A DNA stretch of 44,036 bases, from contig NZ_JBHLWN010000030.1 of NCBI RefSeq assembly GCF_042432825.1, positions 1 to 44,036 on the forward strand, read 5' to 3'. This stretch comes from Gordoniibacillus chartarius (GTDB lineage Bacteria > Bacillota > Bacilli > Paenibacillales > NBRC-103111). The notes below the pieces were generated by a model. It was not told the DNA's origin, searched no databases, and saw only the letters and a program-made list of their open reading frames with translations. A program made the position numbers and the translations under genes. Below are positions 26,170 to 35,208 of the stretch, one piece after another (within the stretch, counting starts at the first letter, position 1; each line of letters starts with the position of its first letter).

Positions 26170-26194
26170 AAAGACTGGTGCGAGGAGTGGAACC

Positions 26195-27139
26195 ATGACA
26201 TATACCATATTTGTGGACGGTCAGGAAGGGACAACAGGCTTACAAATACATGACTACTTATCCAAGATTTCTAACATAGAAGTACTTACAATCGAGCCGG
26301 AGAAGCGAAAAGATTACGAAGCCCGCAAAGCTTTAATCAATGAAGCAGATCTCGTATTTCTTTGCCTTCCGGATTCCGCTTCAAGGGAAGCCGTATCTAT
26401 GCTAAGTAACAATAAGACCAAAATCTTAGATGCCAGTACGGCGTTTAGGACCCATCCGGAGTGGAGCTACGGGTTACCGGAACTGAATAAAAATCAAAGA
26501 AGCAAAATCCAACATTCCTCCAGGGTGTCTGTCCCAGGCTGTCATGCGACAGGATTTATTTTGGCTATACAGCCATTGATCGCAGAAGGAGTTATACCGG
26601 GAGATTATCCTTCGACTTGTTATGCGCTTACGGGATATAGCGGCGGAGGGAAGAAGCTTATAGCCGAGTATCAGAACTCAAATCGAGAACAATTATTTGC
26701 GCCAAGACCATATGCCCTTCACCTTAACCATAAGCATCTTCCGGAAATGCAGCTGTATTCCGGGTTAAGCTCGGCGCCGCTGTTCACCCCAATCGTCGGC
26801 AACTACTATAAGGGTGATGCAGTTTGTATTCCTCTCTTTCCTAGGCTGTTTACGAAGAACGTAACGGCAAGGGAGGTTCAGGAGCTTCTTGCCGCGTATT
26901 ACGAAGATGAGCGTTTTGTTCGAGTGATCCCCTACGACTCTGAGGCTTATCTCGAAGAAGGCTATTTCAATCTGATGCAATGCAATGATACAAATAACGT
27001 AGATATTTTTGTATTTGGTCATAATGAGCAGATTTTGCTGGTTTCCAGATTTGATAATTTAGGCAAAGGCGCCTCGGGGGCAGCGATACAAAATATGAAC
27101 ATCATGCTTGGCTTTGACGAAAGTACCGGACTCCAGTAA
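26195..27139 (+). CDS. argC: N-acetyl-gamma-glutamyl-phosphate reductase, type 2 (ArgC)
   Basis: A 314-residue enzyme that reduces N-acetylglutamyl-phosphate to the semialdehyde, the third step of arginine synthesis. The N-terminal NADP fold has G9-Q-E-G-T-T-G15; the nucleophile is C116 in S-V-P-G-C-H-A-T-G-F; the H-K-H-L-P-E-M segment supplies the catalytic histidine. The short length and the V-D-G-Q-E-G-T-T-G start mark the type 2 branch, distinct from the ~345-residue type 1 enzyme usual in Firmicute argCJBD operons. It stands alone here, so it may be a second copy. ATG 26195 follows GCGAGGAGTGG. Somewhat more AT-rich than its neighbours. Confidence 0.9.
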   Translation: MTYTIFVDGQEGTTGLQIHDYLSKISNIEVLTIEPEKRKDYEARKALINEADLVFLCLPDSASREAVSMLSNNKTKILDASTAFRTHPEWSYGLPELNKNQRSKIQHSSRVSVPGCHATGFILAIQPLIAEGVIPGDYPSTCYALTGYSGGGKKLIAEYQNSNREQLFAPRPYALHLNHKHLPEMQLYSGLSSAPLFTPIVGNYYKGDAVCIPLFPRLFTKNVTAREVQELLAAYYEDERFVRVIPYDSEAYLEEGYFNLMQCNDTNNVDIFVFGHNEQILLVSRFDNLGKGASGAAIQNMNIMLGFDESTGLQ

Positions 27140-27207
27140 CAAGTCGGAAAAATACATAACAAACCTCGAATTATTTTATGGGAATCGGCTTCATCTTCGT
27201 ATATTCT

Positions 27208-27245
27208 GGAATAGACACTGACCGCTCGTGGACAGTGTCTATTCC
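27208..27245. promoter_or_regulatory. Perfect 13-bp stem-loop ahead of the kinase gene
   Basis: GGAATAGACACTG (27208-27220) and CAGTGTCTATTCC (27233-27245) with a 12-nt loop, ending 11 nt before the AAGGAGGAGGG ribosome site at 27256. It lacks a T tract, so a terminator for argC is unlikely; an operator or a leader structure for the kinase gene is more plausible. Confidence 0.6.
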
Positions 27246-27270
27246 CGCTACCCTGAAGGAGGAGGGCAAC

Positions 27271-29025
27271 TTGGCTGCAGGCCGGTTTCATCGAATTGCG
27301 CTCAAGGACATGAAGATCAAGCATAAGCTGATGATCGTCATGATGATGTTGATCCTTTGCTTTTGCGCCGTAGTCGTGATTTGCTTGCAATTCATTTTCC
27401 GGTCGTACGATGACATGTTATACAGTCAATCCGCTCGAACGATCAATAATTCAATCGGCGATATTGAGAACGAAATCCGTAATATTGAAAAGCTTTCGCT
27501 GACCATCGCAGCGGACGCGCGAATTCAGGATCAGCTAACGAAAGCTAGAGAAATGACCAATGAATACGACCGTGCGCAGGTATTAACGGATTTCAAAAAT
27601 AAAATATTTGTATATATGCTGACGGAAAAGCATATCTCCTCGATCCGATTCGTTACTGATTTCGGGTATGATCTGATGGTGGGCCAAAGCGCACAAATAC
27701 CGGAGGAGAGCAGGAAGGAGGAGGCGGTAGCGCAAGCGAGGGAAGCGAAAGGGGCGATTGTGTGGGTAGAGCCGGATGCCGGGCACCCTTACTTGCTGGC
27801 TGCAAGAGAAATCCGCTCAACCGGTGCGAATATGCTGGAGCCTCTCGGTACGCTAATGTTTCAGGTGAATTTGGAATCGGTCGTACGGCAGCATCAAGCG
27901 TTCACCACGGATGGCGGGGAGCTGTATTTATGGAAGCGCAATCAACCGATTTATGCACCTGATAGCCGGTTTCAGCCGGGAAGCTCGATCATAGGCTCGA
28001 GCCAAGGGTACCAAATCCAAGAAATCGAGGGGACGAGCCGTTTTATCGCATACACGACTTCGAAAGAAACAGGATGGACGTATTACAGTGTCTTATCCTA
28101 TGACGATATTTTCAAGAAAAAGAATGATTTGCGCTTTGCGCTTCTCGTTGTTGTCATTTTTTTACTTGTTACCGTTGTAGCGGTCGCTTACTGGTTGGCC
28201 CGAGGCATTACGAAGCCGATCGAACGGTTGACGCTCCAGATGAAGCACGCGGAAAGAGGCGATTTCGACAAGATTGTTACAGGGGCGCCGGAGACGGACC
28301 GGTCCGATGAAGTCGGGTATTTGCAAAAACGGTTTCTCATTATGATCCAAAGAATAGACTCTTTAATCGAGGAGAACTATACCCGGCAATTGATGTTAAA
28401 AGATACGGAGTACAGGGCGCTGCAGGCGCAAATTAATCCCCATTTCTTATACAACACACTGACTTCAATCAATTGGATGGCTCGGGTCAACGGGCAAGGG
28501 GCTATTTCCGGTATGGTGGAAGCCCTCAGCAGATTGCTGCGCAATGCGATCGGCAATCAGGTGCACGTCATAAGCATCGGTGAAGAGATAGGCTTGCTCC
28601 AAGATTATATGCATATTCAACAGATGAGATTTGAGAGCGAGCTGCACTTTGTACTCGATATGGACGAGCGCATCCATTCGTACCGGATTCCCAAGATGTC
28701 CTTGCAGCCCATCGTTGAGAATGCGATCATCCATGGCTTGGAAAATATGCTGGGAGACTGTACGATAACGGTCACTGCCGTTACAGGGGATGAATCTATA
28801 GAAATTACTGTTGCGGACAACGGTCCCGGCATGGATGAGGCAGCCTTGGAACAATTAAGAGCGTTTACGATTCCATCCAAGGGATCGGGAATCGGATTGA
28901 AGAATATTCATGAACGCCTGCAGCTGATGTTCGGCGAGTCGGCGGGACTTCGCTTCCATAGTTCGTTAGGGCAAGGAACGCAGGTTACCATCAAGCTTCC
29001 GAAAGTGGGAGAGACGAATGTATAA
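27271..29025 (+). CDS. YesM-family sensor histidine kinase
   Basis: A 584-residue membrane sensor. TM1 about 19-42, a dCache-like extracellular domain to about 285, TM2 about 287-310, HAMP with R-G-I-T-K-P-I-E-R-L, then the His_kinase domain with H391 in Q-I-N-P-H-F-L-Y-N-T-L and a HATPase_c domain (N box P-I-V-E-N-A-I-I-H-G, G box D-N-G-P-G-M). I chose TTG 27271 because a near-ideal AAGGAGGAGGG lies 5 nt before it; ATG 27312 is a weaker alternative. The stop overlaps the response regulator by 8 nt. Such kinases sense extracellular sugars and control the adjacent ABC transporter. Confidence 0.9.
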   Translation: MAAGRFHRIALKDMKIKHKLMIVMMMLILCFCAVVVICLQFIFRSYDDMLYSQSARTINNSIGDIENEIRNIEKLSLTIAADARIQDQLTKAREMTNEYDRAQVLTDFKNKIFVYMLTEKHISSIRFVTDFGYDLMVGQSAQIPEESRKEEAVAQAREAKGAIVWVEPDAGHPYLLAAREIRSTGANMLEPLGTLMFQVNLESVVRQHQAFTTDGGELYLWKRNQPIYAPDSRFQPGSSIIGSSQGYQIQEIEGTSRFIAYTTSKETGWTYYSVLSYDDIFKKKNDLRFALLVVVIFLLVTVVAVAYWLARGITKPIERLTLQMKHAERGDFDKIVTGAPETDRSDEVGYLQKRFLIMIQRIDSLIEENYTRQLMLKDTEYRALQAQINPHFLYNTLTSINWMARVNGQGAISGMVEALSRLLRNAIGNQVHVISIGEEIGLLQDYMHIQQMRFESELHFVLDMDERIHSYRIPKMSLQPIVENAIIHGLENMLGDCTITVTAVTGDESIEITVADNGPGMDEAALEQLRAFTIPSKGSGIGLKNIHERLQLMFGESAGLRFHSSLGQGTQVTIKLPKVGETNV

Positions 29026-30586
29026 AGTTCTTTTGGTTGATGACGAGAAGCTATCCAGAGACAGCATAGCCAGCTTAATCCATTGGGAAGACCACGGTCT
29101 GCACTTAGTGGGAGCTGCCAAGAACGGATTCGAAGCTCTGCAGCGGGTGGAAGCCGAACAGCCGGATATTATTATCACCGACATCAAGATGCCCATGATG
29201 AGCGGTCTTGAGCTGATCGGCAAGGTGAAAGAAATCCGGAGCGACACCGTATTTGTCGTTGTTTCCGGCTACGACGAGTATGAGTATATGAGCGAAGCGA
29301 TGCGTTACGGCATCAAGCATTATTTGCTTAAACCTTGTAACGAGCTCCAAATTATCGAGATCTTGAGCGAAATCAAGCGGGAGATTGCGAGTGCCAGCAA
29401 GGAGCGGGAGTTCTTCATCAAGCTGAATCACAATTTCCATCGCGTGCTGCCGCAGGTGAAGGAACAGTTTCTTAGGGATATCGCGCTGACCGGCGCCTAT
29501 AATCAGCGGGATTTTGAAGAATTTATGGGAATGTTTCAAATCAGCGTGCAATCGTTTCAGCTTGTGCTCGTACAGTTTGGCGACCGCTGCGGTTACTTGG
29601 AGAGGTTCGCTTTGAAAAATATTGCCGAAGATCTATTTACTTCGGACCGGCTGTATTTGAGCACCGTTGTTGAAGAAAGCGTGCTGCTCCTCGGGCAAAG
29701 CATGGAGTTCCGCGAGCTTGCAAACCTGCTAGATGAGGTTAGAAATATATATAAGTCCTATTATAAGCTCGAACTATTTATCGGCGTCAGCGGTGTCGGG
29801 GGCTTCAAGGATATCCGGAGGTTGTATAGAGAGGTTCATGATATTTTACGGTATCGGTTCTATTTTTCAGAAGGATGCATTCTCACCCGGGAAGATGTCC
29901 AGGATTATGAGAAGGCAGCGTGGCAGGTCGATTTCAACGCGATCTTTGAAGCCATCGCTTCATCGGTGAAGGCGGGGGATGTGAGCGATGTCACCTATAG
30001 GCTTCAGTCGTTGTTCAACCTCTTTGAGGAACATCGGATGGAGATCAACGAGGTGAAGTCGCACTGCATGGAATTGTATATGATCGTCATTCGTCAAGGA
30101 CAGCAGGCTCCGGCGGCGGAAAAGCTGTTCCAAGTCGTCAAATTTCAAGAATTGGATACGCTGCATGCTACGCTTGCGTTCCTGCGTACGGTAGCGGAAG
30201 AAGTCGCCTTATCGAATTATCAGGAATCGTCCAATCAACAAAACAGAATGATTTCGTCCGTGCTTCGCATCATCGACGAACATCTTGCCAATCCTGACCT
30301 GTCGCTAACCTGGATCGGAAAAGAGCTTCTCTATGTGAACGTAGATTATTTGGGCAGATTATTTTCCAGAGAGACCGGTGTGAAATTTTCGCAATATGTT
30401 CTGGAGCGTAGAATGGAGAAGGCAATCGGCTTGATCGAACAAGATGGGGAAATGAAAATTTACGAGATATCCAAATTGACAGGGTTTCGGGAAGATACGC
30501 AGTACTTCAGCAAAGTGTTTAAAAAATATACGGGCTTCACGCCTTCCGAATATAAGCGGAATTATGATGAAAGAGGGTTCGCATGA
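29018..30586 (+). CDS. YesN-family response regulator, AraC-type output
   Basis: A 522-residue regulator: receiver domain with acidic D8-D9, phospho-acceptor D55 in I-I-I-T-D-I-K-M-P and K in Y-L-L-K-P; a long helical linker; and a C-terminal AraC double helix-turn-helix (about 415-518) with the second-helix signature T-G-F-R-E-D-T-Q-Y-F-S-K-V-F-K-K-Y-T-G. It should activate the downstream transporter operon. ATG 29018 overlaps the kinase end, so production is coupled; a strong terminator follows. Confidence 0.92.
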   Translation: MYKVLLVDDEKLSRDSIASLIHWEDHGLHLVGAAKNGFEALQRVEAEQPDIIITDIKMPMMSGLELIGKVKEIRSDTVFVVVSGYDEYEYMSEAMRYGIKHYLLKPCNELQIIEILSEIKREIASASKEREFFIKLNHNFHRVLPQVKEQFLRDIALTGAYNQRDFEEFMGMFQISVQSFQLVLVQFGDRCGYLERFALKNIAEDLFTSDRLYLSTVVEESVLLLGQSMEFRELANLLDEVRNIYKSYYKLELFIGVSGVGGFKDIRRLYREVHDILRYRFYFSEGCILTREDVQDYEKAAWQVDFNAIFEAIASSVKAGDVSDVTYRLQSLFNLFEEHRMEINEVKSHCMELYMIVIRQGQQAPAAEKLFQVVKFQELDTLHATLAFLRTVAEEVALSNYQESSNQQNRMISSVLRIIDEHLANPDLSLTWIGKELLYVNVDYLGRLFSRETGVKFSQYVLERRMEKAIGLIEQDGEMKIYEISKLTGFREDTQYFSKVFKKYTGFTPSEYKRNYDERGFA

Positions 30587-30623
30587 AACGCTGCAGAAAT
30601 GCTGAAGTTCATAATAGATCGCA

Positions 30624-30651
30624 GGCTGCCGGCTCCGGCAGTCTTTTTTTT
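30624..30651 (+). terminator. Terminator between the two-component pair and the transporter
   Basis: CTGCCG and CGGCAG flank a GCTC loop, followed by eight T (30642 onward). The transporter genes must therefore have their own promoter in 30652-30800, which I cannot place with confidence. Confidence 0.8.
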
Positions 30652-30817
30652 GCACGGCAAAAAGTCGATTTTTTTCATGGAGGTCATCGAGTTATTCCAT
30701 TGTTCCCGAAGCTCTGTAGAGGTACGATGAGAACAAGCCGATTAACGTTTCCAGGGCCCGGGAGCAAGCAATCGGTCGCCAACGATTGGGAATGGAACAG
30801 TACAGGAGGGTTACTAG

Positions 30818-32152
30818 ATGAGATATAAAGCCATACCGCCGATAATCGTTAGCTTGGCAGCAGCGCTGGCTCTTGCGGGCTGTGCAGGGGGAACCCCGGA
30901 CACCGGTTCGCCCGCGCCGTCTTCGGGGACGACGGACACGGCAGGGGGCAACAAACCGGCGAATTTACGCGTATTTTGGTGGGGTTCCCAGCCGAGACAC
31001 GATGCTACGAATAAAGTGCTGGAGATGTATAAGAAGGAAAATCCCCACGTGACATTCCAGCCCGAATTTCAGGGCTTTGACGGCTATTGGCAGAAGTTTA
31101 CGCTGCAAGCCGCTACCAACAATATGCCTGACGTGCTGCAATTCTACGTAGGTTCGGGAGACACGCAGCAGTTCATGGACAAAAATTTGATTGCTCCGCT
31201 TGACGATCTGGTAGCGAAGAAGCTGATCGATGTCAGCGATGTTAGCGAAAGTGCGCTGTCTACCGGCAAGCTTGGCGGCAAGCTGTACGGAATCCCGCTT
31301 GGCGTGAACGCGAAAGCCATGGCAGTAGACCCCGAAATGTACCAAAAGGCAGGCTTGACCATTCCGGAGAACGGATATGCTTCGTGGGAGGAGCTAGGGA
31401 AAGATTTGGCCAAGCTGAAGTCGGTTACGGGGGCTTACGGAGCAGACGATCTCTTGGGCGAAAACTTCACTTTCCCCTACTACGCAAGGCAGTTCGGTCA
31501 AGTTCAATATGCGGACCAAACCGGAATCGGCTTCGACGAGAAAACGTACGTCGATTTCTATACGATGAAGAAAAATTGGATCCAAGAGGGATTGCTCCCG
31601 CCTATCGATGTCATCCTTTCGATCAAATCGCCGGAAGAATCGAATCTCGTCAAGAAGAAATCCGCGATAAATATCGTCTATACGAACCAATTTCCGAGCA
31701 TTTCCAAGGCGGCGGGCAGAGAATTGAAGCTGATCCCTCTTCCGGGGCCTAACGCGACTAAAGCGATGGATTTGCGGCCGGGTAATCATTTTTCGATTCC
31801 GGTCAGCTCGGCGAACAAGGAAGAAGCGGCCAAATTCATCAGTTACTTTATTAACAACGTTGAGGCGAATAAAGTGCTGAATGCCGAGCGGGGGATGCCG
31901 GTAGCCGGCAAAGTGAGAGAGGCCATCAAAGCCGGATTTACGCCTGAGCAGAAGGTGGCAGCGGATTATATCGATAAGGTATCCAAGGCGAGCTCGCCTA
32001 TGGATCCGCAGCCTCCATCCGGCTCAACGGAAATCGAAAAGCTGATGCTGGATTTGGAGCAGCAAATCCTGTACAACAAGACGACGCCTCAGCAAGCCTA
32101 TGCAACGCTGAAGAGCGAAGCGGTGAAAATTCTGGAAAAAAATAAAAAATAA
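30818..32152 (+). CDS. Sugar-binding lipoprotein of an ABC transporter (SBP family 1)
   Basis: A 444-residue extracytoplasmic solute-binding protein: lipoprotein signal with lipobox L-A-G-C (C22), a Thr/Ser/Gly-rich linker to about 48, then the binding fold starting L-R-V-F-W-W-G-S and including D-V-L-Q-F-Y and G-I-P-L-G-V-N. Typical CUT1 oligosaccharide binder. ATG 30818 follows ACAGGAGGG. Two permease genes follow after a stable hairpin. No ligand can be read. Confidence 0.9.
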   Translation: MRYKAIPPIIVSLAAALALAGCAGGTPDTGSPAPSSGTTDTAGGNKPANLRVFWWGSQPRHDATNKVLEMYKKENPHVTFQPEFQGFDGYWQKFTLQAATNNMPDVLQFYVGSGDTQQFMDKNLIAPLDDLVAKKLIDVSDVSESALSTGKLGGKLYGIPLGVNAKAMAVDPEMYQKAGLTIPENGYASWEELGKDLAKLKSVTGAYGADDLLGENFTFPYYARQFGQVQYADQTGIGFDEKTYVDFYTMKKNWIQEGLLPPIDVILSIKSPEESNLVKKKSAINIVYTNQFPSISKAAGRELKLIPLPGPNATKAMDLRPGNHFSIPVSSANKEEAAKFISYFINNVEANKVLNAERGMPVAGKVREAIKAGFTPEQKVAADYIDKVSKASSPMDPQPPSGSTEIEKLMLDLEQQILYNKTTPQQAYATLKSEAVKILEKNKK

Positions 32153-32163
32153 TCAACAGAGGT

Positions 32164-32199
32164 GCGGGAGGCTTCGGCTTTGAAGCCGAGACTCCCGCT
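32164..32199 (+). promoter_or_regulatory. Intercistronic hairpin between binding protein and permeases
   Basis: GCGGGAG...CTTCGGCTT pairs with AAGCCGAG...CTCCCGC, a stem of about 16 bp with mismatches and a tiny loop, followed by TTTAC. Such structures behind binding-protein genes protect the upstream mRNA and lower permease expression. Confidence 0.65.
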
Positions 32200-32232
32200 T
32201 TACCTAAGCAAGTCGGAAGAGGTGAGAGAGTC

Positions 32233-33135
32233 ATGAAAAAAATGACGGTACGCTCGGATTTCGAAAATGCGTCAGGCTACATGTTTATTTTGCCTTGGAT
32301 TATCGGATTCGTATCCTTTACGTTGATACCGCTGCTTTGTCTGCTTTATTTCTCGTTCACGAAGTACGATTTGTTATCTTCCCCCAGATGGCTGGGGTTA
32401 GACAATTATACGGCTATCCTGACGAATGACCCGAAGTTTTGGCAAGCTTTACAAGTTACGTTCCTCTACGTACTCGTCGCGATGCCGGCCCGTCTGGTCG
32501 TCGCGCTCGGTATTGCGCTGCTGCTCAATACGAAGCATCGGCTGATCGGCGTGTATCGCACGCTATTTTATATTCCTTCCATTATCGGGGGCAGTGTCGC
32601 CGTTGCCGTCATGTGGGGGCTGCTGTTCTCCAGAACGGGGGCCGTCAACTCGCTGTTCGGCTGGCTGTTTGGCTGGAGTCCCGACATATCTTGGGTAGCG
32701 GACCCTGATACGGCTTTGGGCTCGATCGTGCTGCTTGCTATCTGGCAATTTGGGTCTCCGATGGTGATTTTCCTTGCCGGCTTGAAAAATATTCCTTCCT
32801 CGTACTATGAGGCGGCGGTAGTGGACGGCGCTAACGGCTGGCAGCGATTTGTTCGCGTTACGATTCCGCTGCTCAGTCCGGTCATTTTCTTCAATCTGGT
32901 TATGCAAACGATCGGCGGTTTTATGACGTTTACACAAGGTCTGATTATCACCGGAGGCGGCCCTTTAGACCAAACGTTGTTCTACCAGCTGTATGTATAC
33001 CGAAGAGGCTTTGAATTTTTCGAAATGGGCTACGCCTCAGCTTTGTCCTGCATTTTGCTCGTGATCGTAGCGATCCTTACGGGAATCGTATTCAAAACGT
33101 CGAATGCTTGGGTTCATTACGAGTCGAAGGGGTAA
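32233..33135 (+). CDS. ABC sugar permease 1 (MalF/UgpA type)
   Basis: A 300-residue inner-membrane permease with six helices and the EAA loop E-A-A-V-V-D-G-A-N-G-W-Q-R-F-x-R-V-T-I-P-L-L, where the ATPase docks. ATG 32233 follows AGGTGAGAGAG. It ends 5 nt before the second permease start. No ATPase gene is nearby, so a shared MsmX-like ATPase encoded elsewhere is expected. Confidence 0.92.
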   Translation: MKKMTVRSDFENASGYMFILPWIIGFVSFTLIPLLCLLYFSFTKYDLLSSPRWLGLDNYTAILTNDPKFWQALQVTFLYVLVAMPARLVVALGIALLLNTKHRLIGVYRTLFYIPSIIGGSVAVAVMWGLLFSRTGAVNSLFGWLFGWSPDISWVADPDTALGSIVLLAIWQFGSPMVIFLAGLKNIPSSYYEAAVVDGANGWQRFVRVTIPLLSPVIFFNLVMQTIGGFMTFTQGLIITGGGPLDQTLFYQLYVYRRGFEFFEMGYASALSCILLVIVAILTGIVFKTSNAWVHYESKG

Positions 33136-33140
33136 GGGAT

Positions 33141-33989
33141 ATGACAACAGCTCACAAATCGTTACTGCCTGGAATCGGGTTCCACGTTATATGCGCTCTC
33201 ATCGCTGCGCTATCGCTCTATCCGGTGGTGTGGATGTTCTCCAGCTCCTTTAAGGAAGCTTCCCGGGTTTTTGCCGAAGCCCACTCCCTGATACCCCAAA
33301 TATGGAACTTTTCGAATTACGCAAGGGGCTGGAGAGGCTTTGCGGGAATTTCATTCGCAACGTTCTTTACAAATACGGTCTTCATTGTACTGCTTTCTAC
33401 GTTAGGCACTTTATTATCATGCTCCTTGATCGCCTACGGCTTCGCGCGAATCAAATTTCGTTTCAAAGGGTTTTGGTTTGCGACCGTAATGGTGACGATG
33501 CTGCTGCCTTCGCAAATCGTACTGATCCCGCAATATATTATTTTTTACCAAATGAACTGGGTGAATACGATTTTGCCCTTAGTGGTACCGACCTTCTTCG
33601 GCAGCGCATTTTTTATTTTTCTCATCATGCAGTTTATCCGAACGATTCCGTATGAGCTGGATGAGTCGGCGAAGATCGACGGCTGCAGCCGCTTCGGTAT
33701 TTTCAGCAAAATCATCATTCCCCTGGTTACACCGGCGCTTGTGACTTCGGCGATCTTTGAATTTTACTGGACGTGGGATAAGTTTTATGAAGCCATGGTT
33801 TATTTGGGCAAGCCGAAGCTGTACACGGTCAGCGTAGCGCTGCGGCTGTTTGCGGACCCCAGCTCCCAAACCGATTGGTCCGCAATGTTCGCCATGGCCA
33901 GCCTCTCTTTGCTGCCGCCGATTATCGTATTTTTTATTTTCCAAAGATATATTGTCGATGGAATCAGTACAACCGGGTTGAAGGGATAA
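33141..33989 (+). CDS. ABC sugar permease 2 (MalG/UgpE type)
   Basis: A 282-residue permease with six helices and the EAA-type loop D-E-S-A-K-I-D-G-C-S-R-F-G-I-F-x-K-I-I-I-P-L. ATG 33141 follows AAGGGGTAAGGG inside the end of permease 1. Last gene of the transporter operon; no glycosidase gene follows, which is unusual for a CUT1 locus. Confidence 0.92.
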   Translation: MTTAHKSLLPGIGFHVICALIAALSLYPVVWMFSSSFKEASRVFAEAHSLIPQIWNFSNYARGWRGFAGISFATFFTNTVFIVLLSTLGTLLSCSLIAYGFARIKFRFKGFWFATVMVTMLLPSQIVLIPQYIIFYQMNWVNTILPLVVPTFFGSAFFIFLIMQFIRTIPYELDESAKIDGCSRFGIFSKIIIPLVTPALVTSAIFEFYWTWDKFYEAMVYLGKPKLYTVSVALRLFADPSSQTDWSAMFAMASLSLLPPIIVFFIFQRYIVDGISTTGLKG

Positions 33990-34377
33990 GGCGTGGTCTT
34001 CAGTCCCCCTCTTTGTAGCCATGTCAGAAAACCTATCAGTACCAGCGCAATACGAGCGGAAGACACAAGAGGAACTTACCTAACTCGGACAACCATTTCA
34101 TGTGAGCTCTCTCCTTCCCCATAAAGACAGAAAACGCCTATCCGCATCGGATAGGCGTCTTTGCCTCGATTATTGTGAGCACCACGTTGTGCTGTTAAGT
34201 CAAATTATAGATCCATTTACGAAACGTGTCAACAATGGTTACATGAGATTGTTTATCAATAATTTTGATGGGGTGCTGATGATCGGGCGCTACGTTAAGT
34301 CAAATACCGTTCCATCTCGTTCATAGCAGACATACTGATGAATAAGTCATTGAGATGGACAGGAGGTATGCCTGAAG
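33990..34377. other. Intergenic gap behind the transporter
   Basis: A clear hairpin lies at 34134-34158; elsewhere only short frames without ribosome sites, and AGGAGG at 34361-34366 for the FkbM gene. A 20-codon frame from 34021 has no support. Confidence 0.5.
34134..34162. terminator. Terminator of the transporter operon
   Basis: ACGCCTATCCG (34134-34144), loop CAT, CGGATAGGCGT (34148-34158), a perfect 11-bp stem followed by CTTTG. A-rich sequence precedes it, so it may act in both directions. Confidence 0.7.
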
Positions 34378-34968
34378 ATGAAGCTGACCCCGGACAGCAA
34401 AGAAGTGTTTGAAAACCTTGGACCCGGAGATATCGCCATCGATTGCGGAGCCAATGCAGGGGACGTTACTTGGAAAATGGCAGAGCGGGGCGCAACCGTC
34501 TTTGCTTTTGAACCGAATCCGGCTATGTTTGCAATCCTGCAGAACAGATATATGCAGTATCCGAACGTAGTTTGCATGAACAAGGGGGTCTGGGACAGAA
34601 ATGGACATATGCGCTTATATCTGCATCCCGGGTCCATCATAGATCGGGCAGGGTATGCGTTTGCATCCTCGATTTTTGGCAATAACCCCATCATTGATCC
34701 GAATTTTTATGTAGATATTGAAGTGATTGATTTAACTGAATTTATCAAAAGTCTTCATCGAAGAGTCAAACTGATAAAAATAGACATTGAAGGGGCGGAG
34801 TTTGAGCTGCTGGACAAAATCATCGATCTGAATTTGCATACCACTATCGATAAAATCGTTGTAGAGACCCACGAGTGGCTCATGCCCGACATGCAGCAAA
34901 AACTGGATAATATCAATAAAAAAATACAGGCCAAAGGAATTACTCATATCGATTTGAATTGGGCGTAG
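34378..34968 (+). CDS. FkbM-family SAM-dependent methyltransferase
   Basis: A 196-residue methyltransferase, short for the family. SAM motif I is I-D-C-G-A-N-A-G-D-V-T (20-30), followed by F-A-F-E-P-N-P (43-49) with the ribose-binding Glu, and the FkbM motif K-I-D-I-E-G-A-E-F (~139-147). Members O-methylate sugars or polyketides, often in surface-polysaccharide loci; here it stands alone between a transporter and a secreted protein. ATG 34378 lies 11 nt from AGGAGG; the nearer ATG 34368 is in another frame that soon stops. Confidence 0.85.
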   Translation: MKLTPDSKEVFENLGPGDIAIDCGANAGDVTWKMAERGATVFAFEPNPAMFAILQNRYMQYPNVVCMNKGVWDRNGHMRLYLHPGSIIDRAGYAFASSIFGNNPIIDPNFYVDIEVIDLTEFIKSLHRRVKLIKIDIEGAEFELLDKIIDLNLHTTIDKIVVETHEWLMPDMQQKLDNINKKIQAKGITHIDLNWA

Positions 34969-35013
34969 GTCTATGGGGTCAATTGATCGTCTGGCGCTCG
35001 TTGCGAATATCGG

Positions 35014-35056
35014 CTTCCTGCATGAAGGCATGTCTCGAAATGCAGGAAGTTTTTTT
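35014..35056 (+). terminator. Terminator of the FkbM gene
   Basis: CTTCCTGCAT (35014-35023) and ATGCAGGAAG (35040-35049), a perfect 10-bp stem followed by seven T. Confidence 0.85.
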
Positions 35057-35208
35057 GCAATGGCAAGATGTACCGTGACAAGTCACTTGGGCTTAGAACT
35101 AAATATCCAGATGATGTAGAAAAATATTCACGATTCTTGAGCTATTGGATAAATGGGAAAAAGGATTATCATGGTAGTAAATCCTTTGATCAAAGGGGTT
35201 TTATTTTT

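Noticed and set aside
26100..26194. T-box leader upstream of argC
   Set aside because: There is no room for one: the promoter gives a leader of only about 25 nt.
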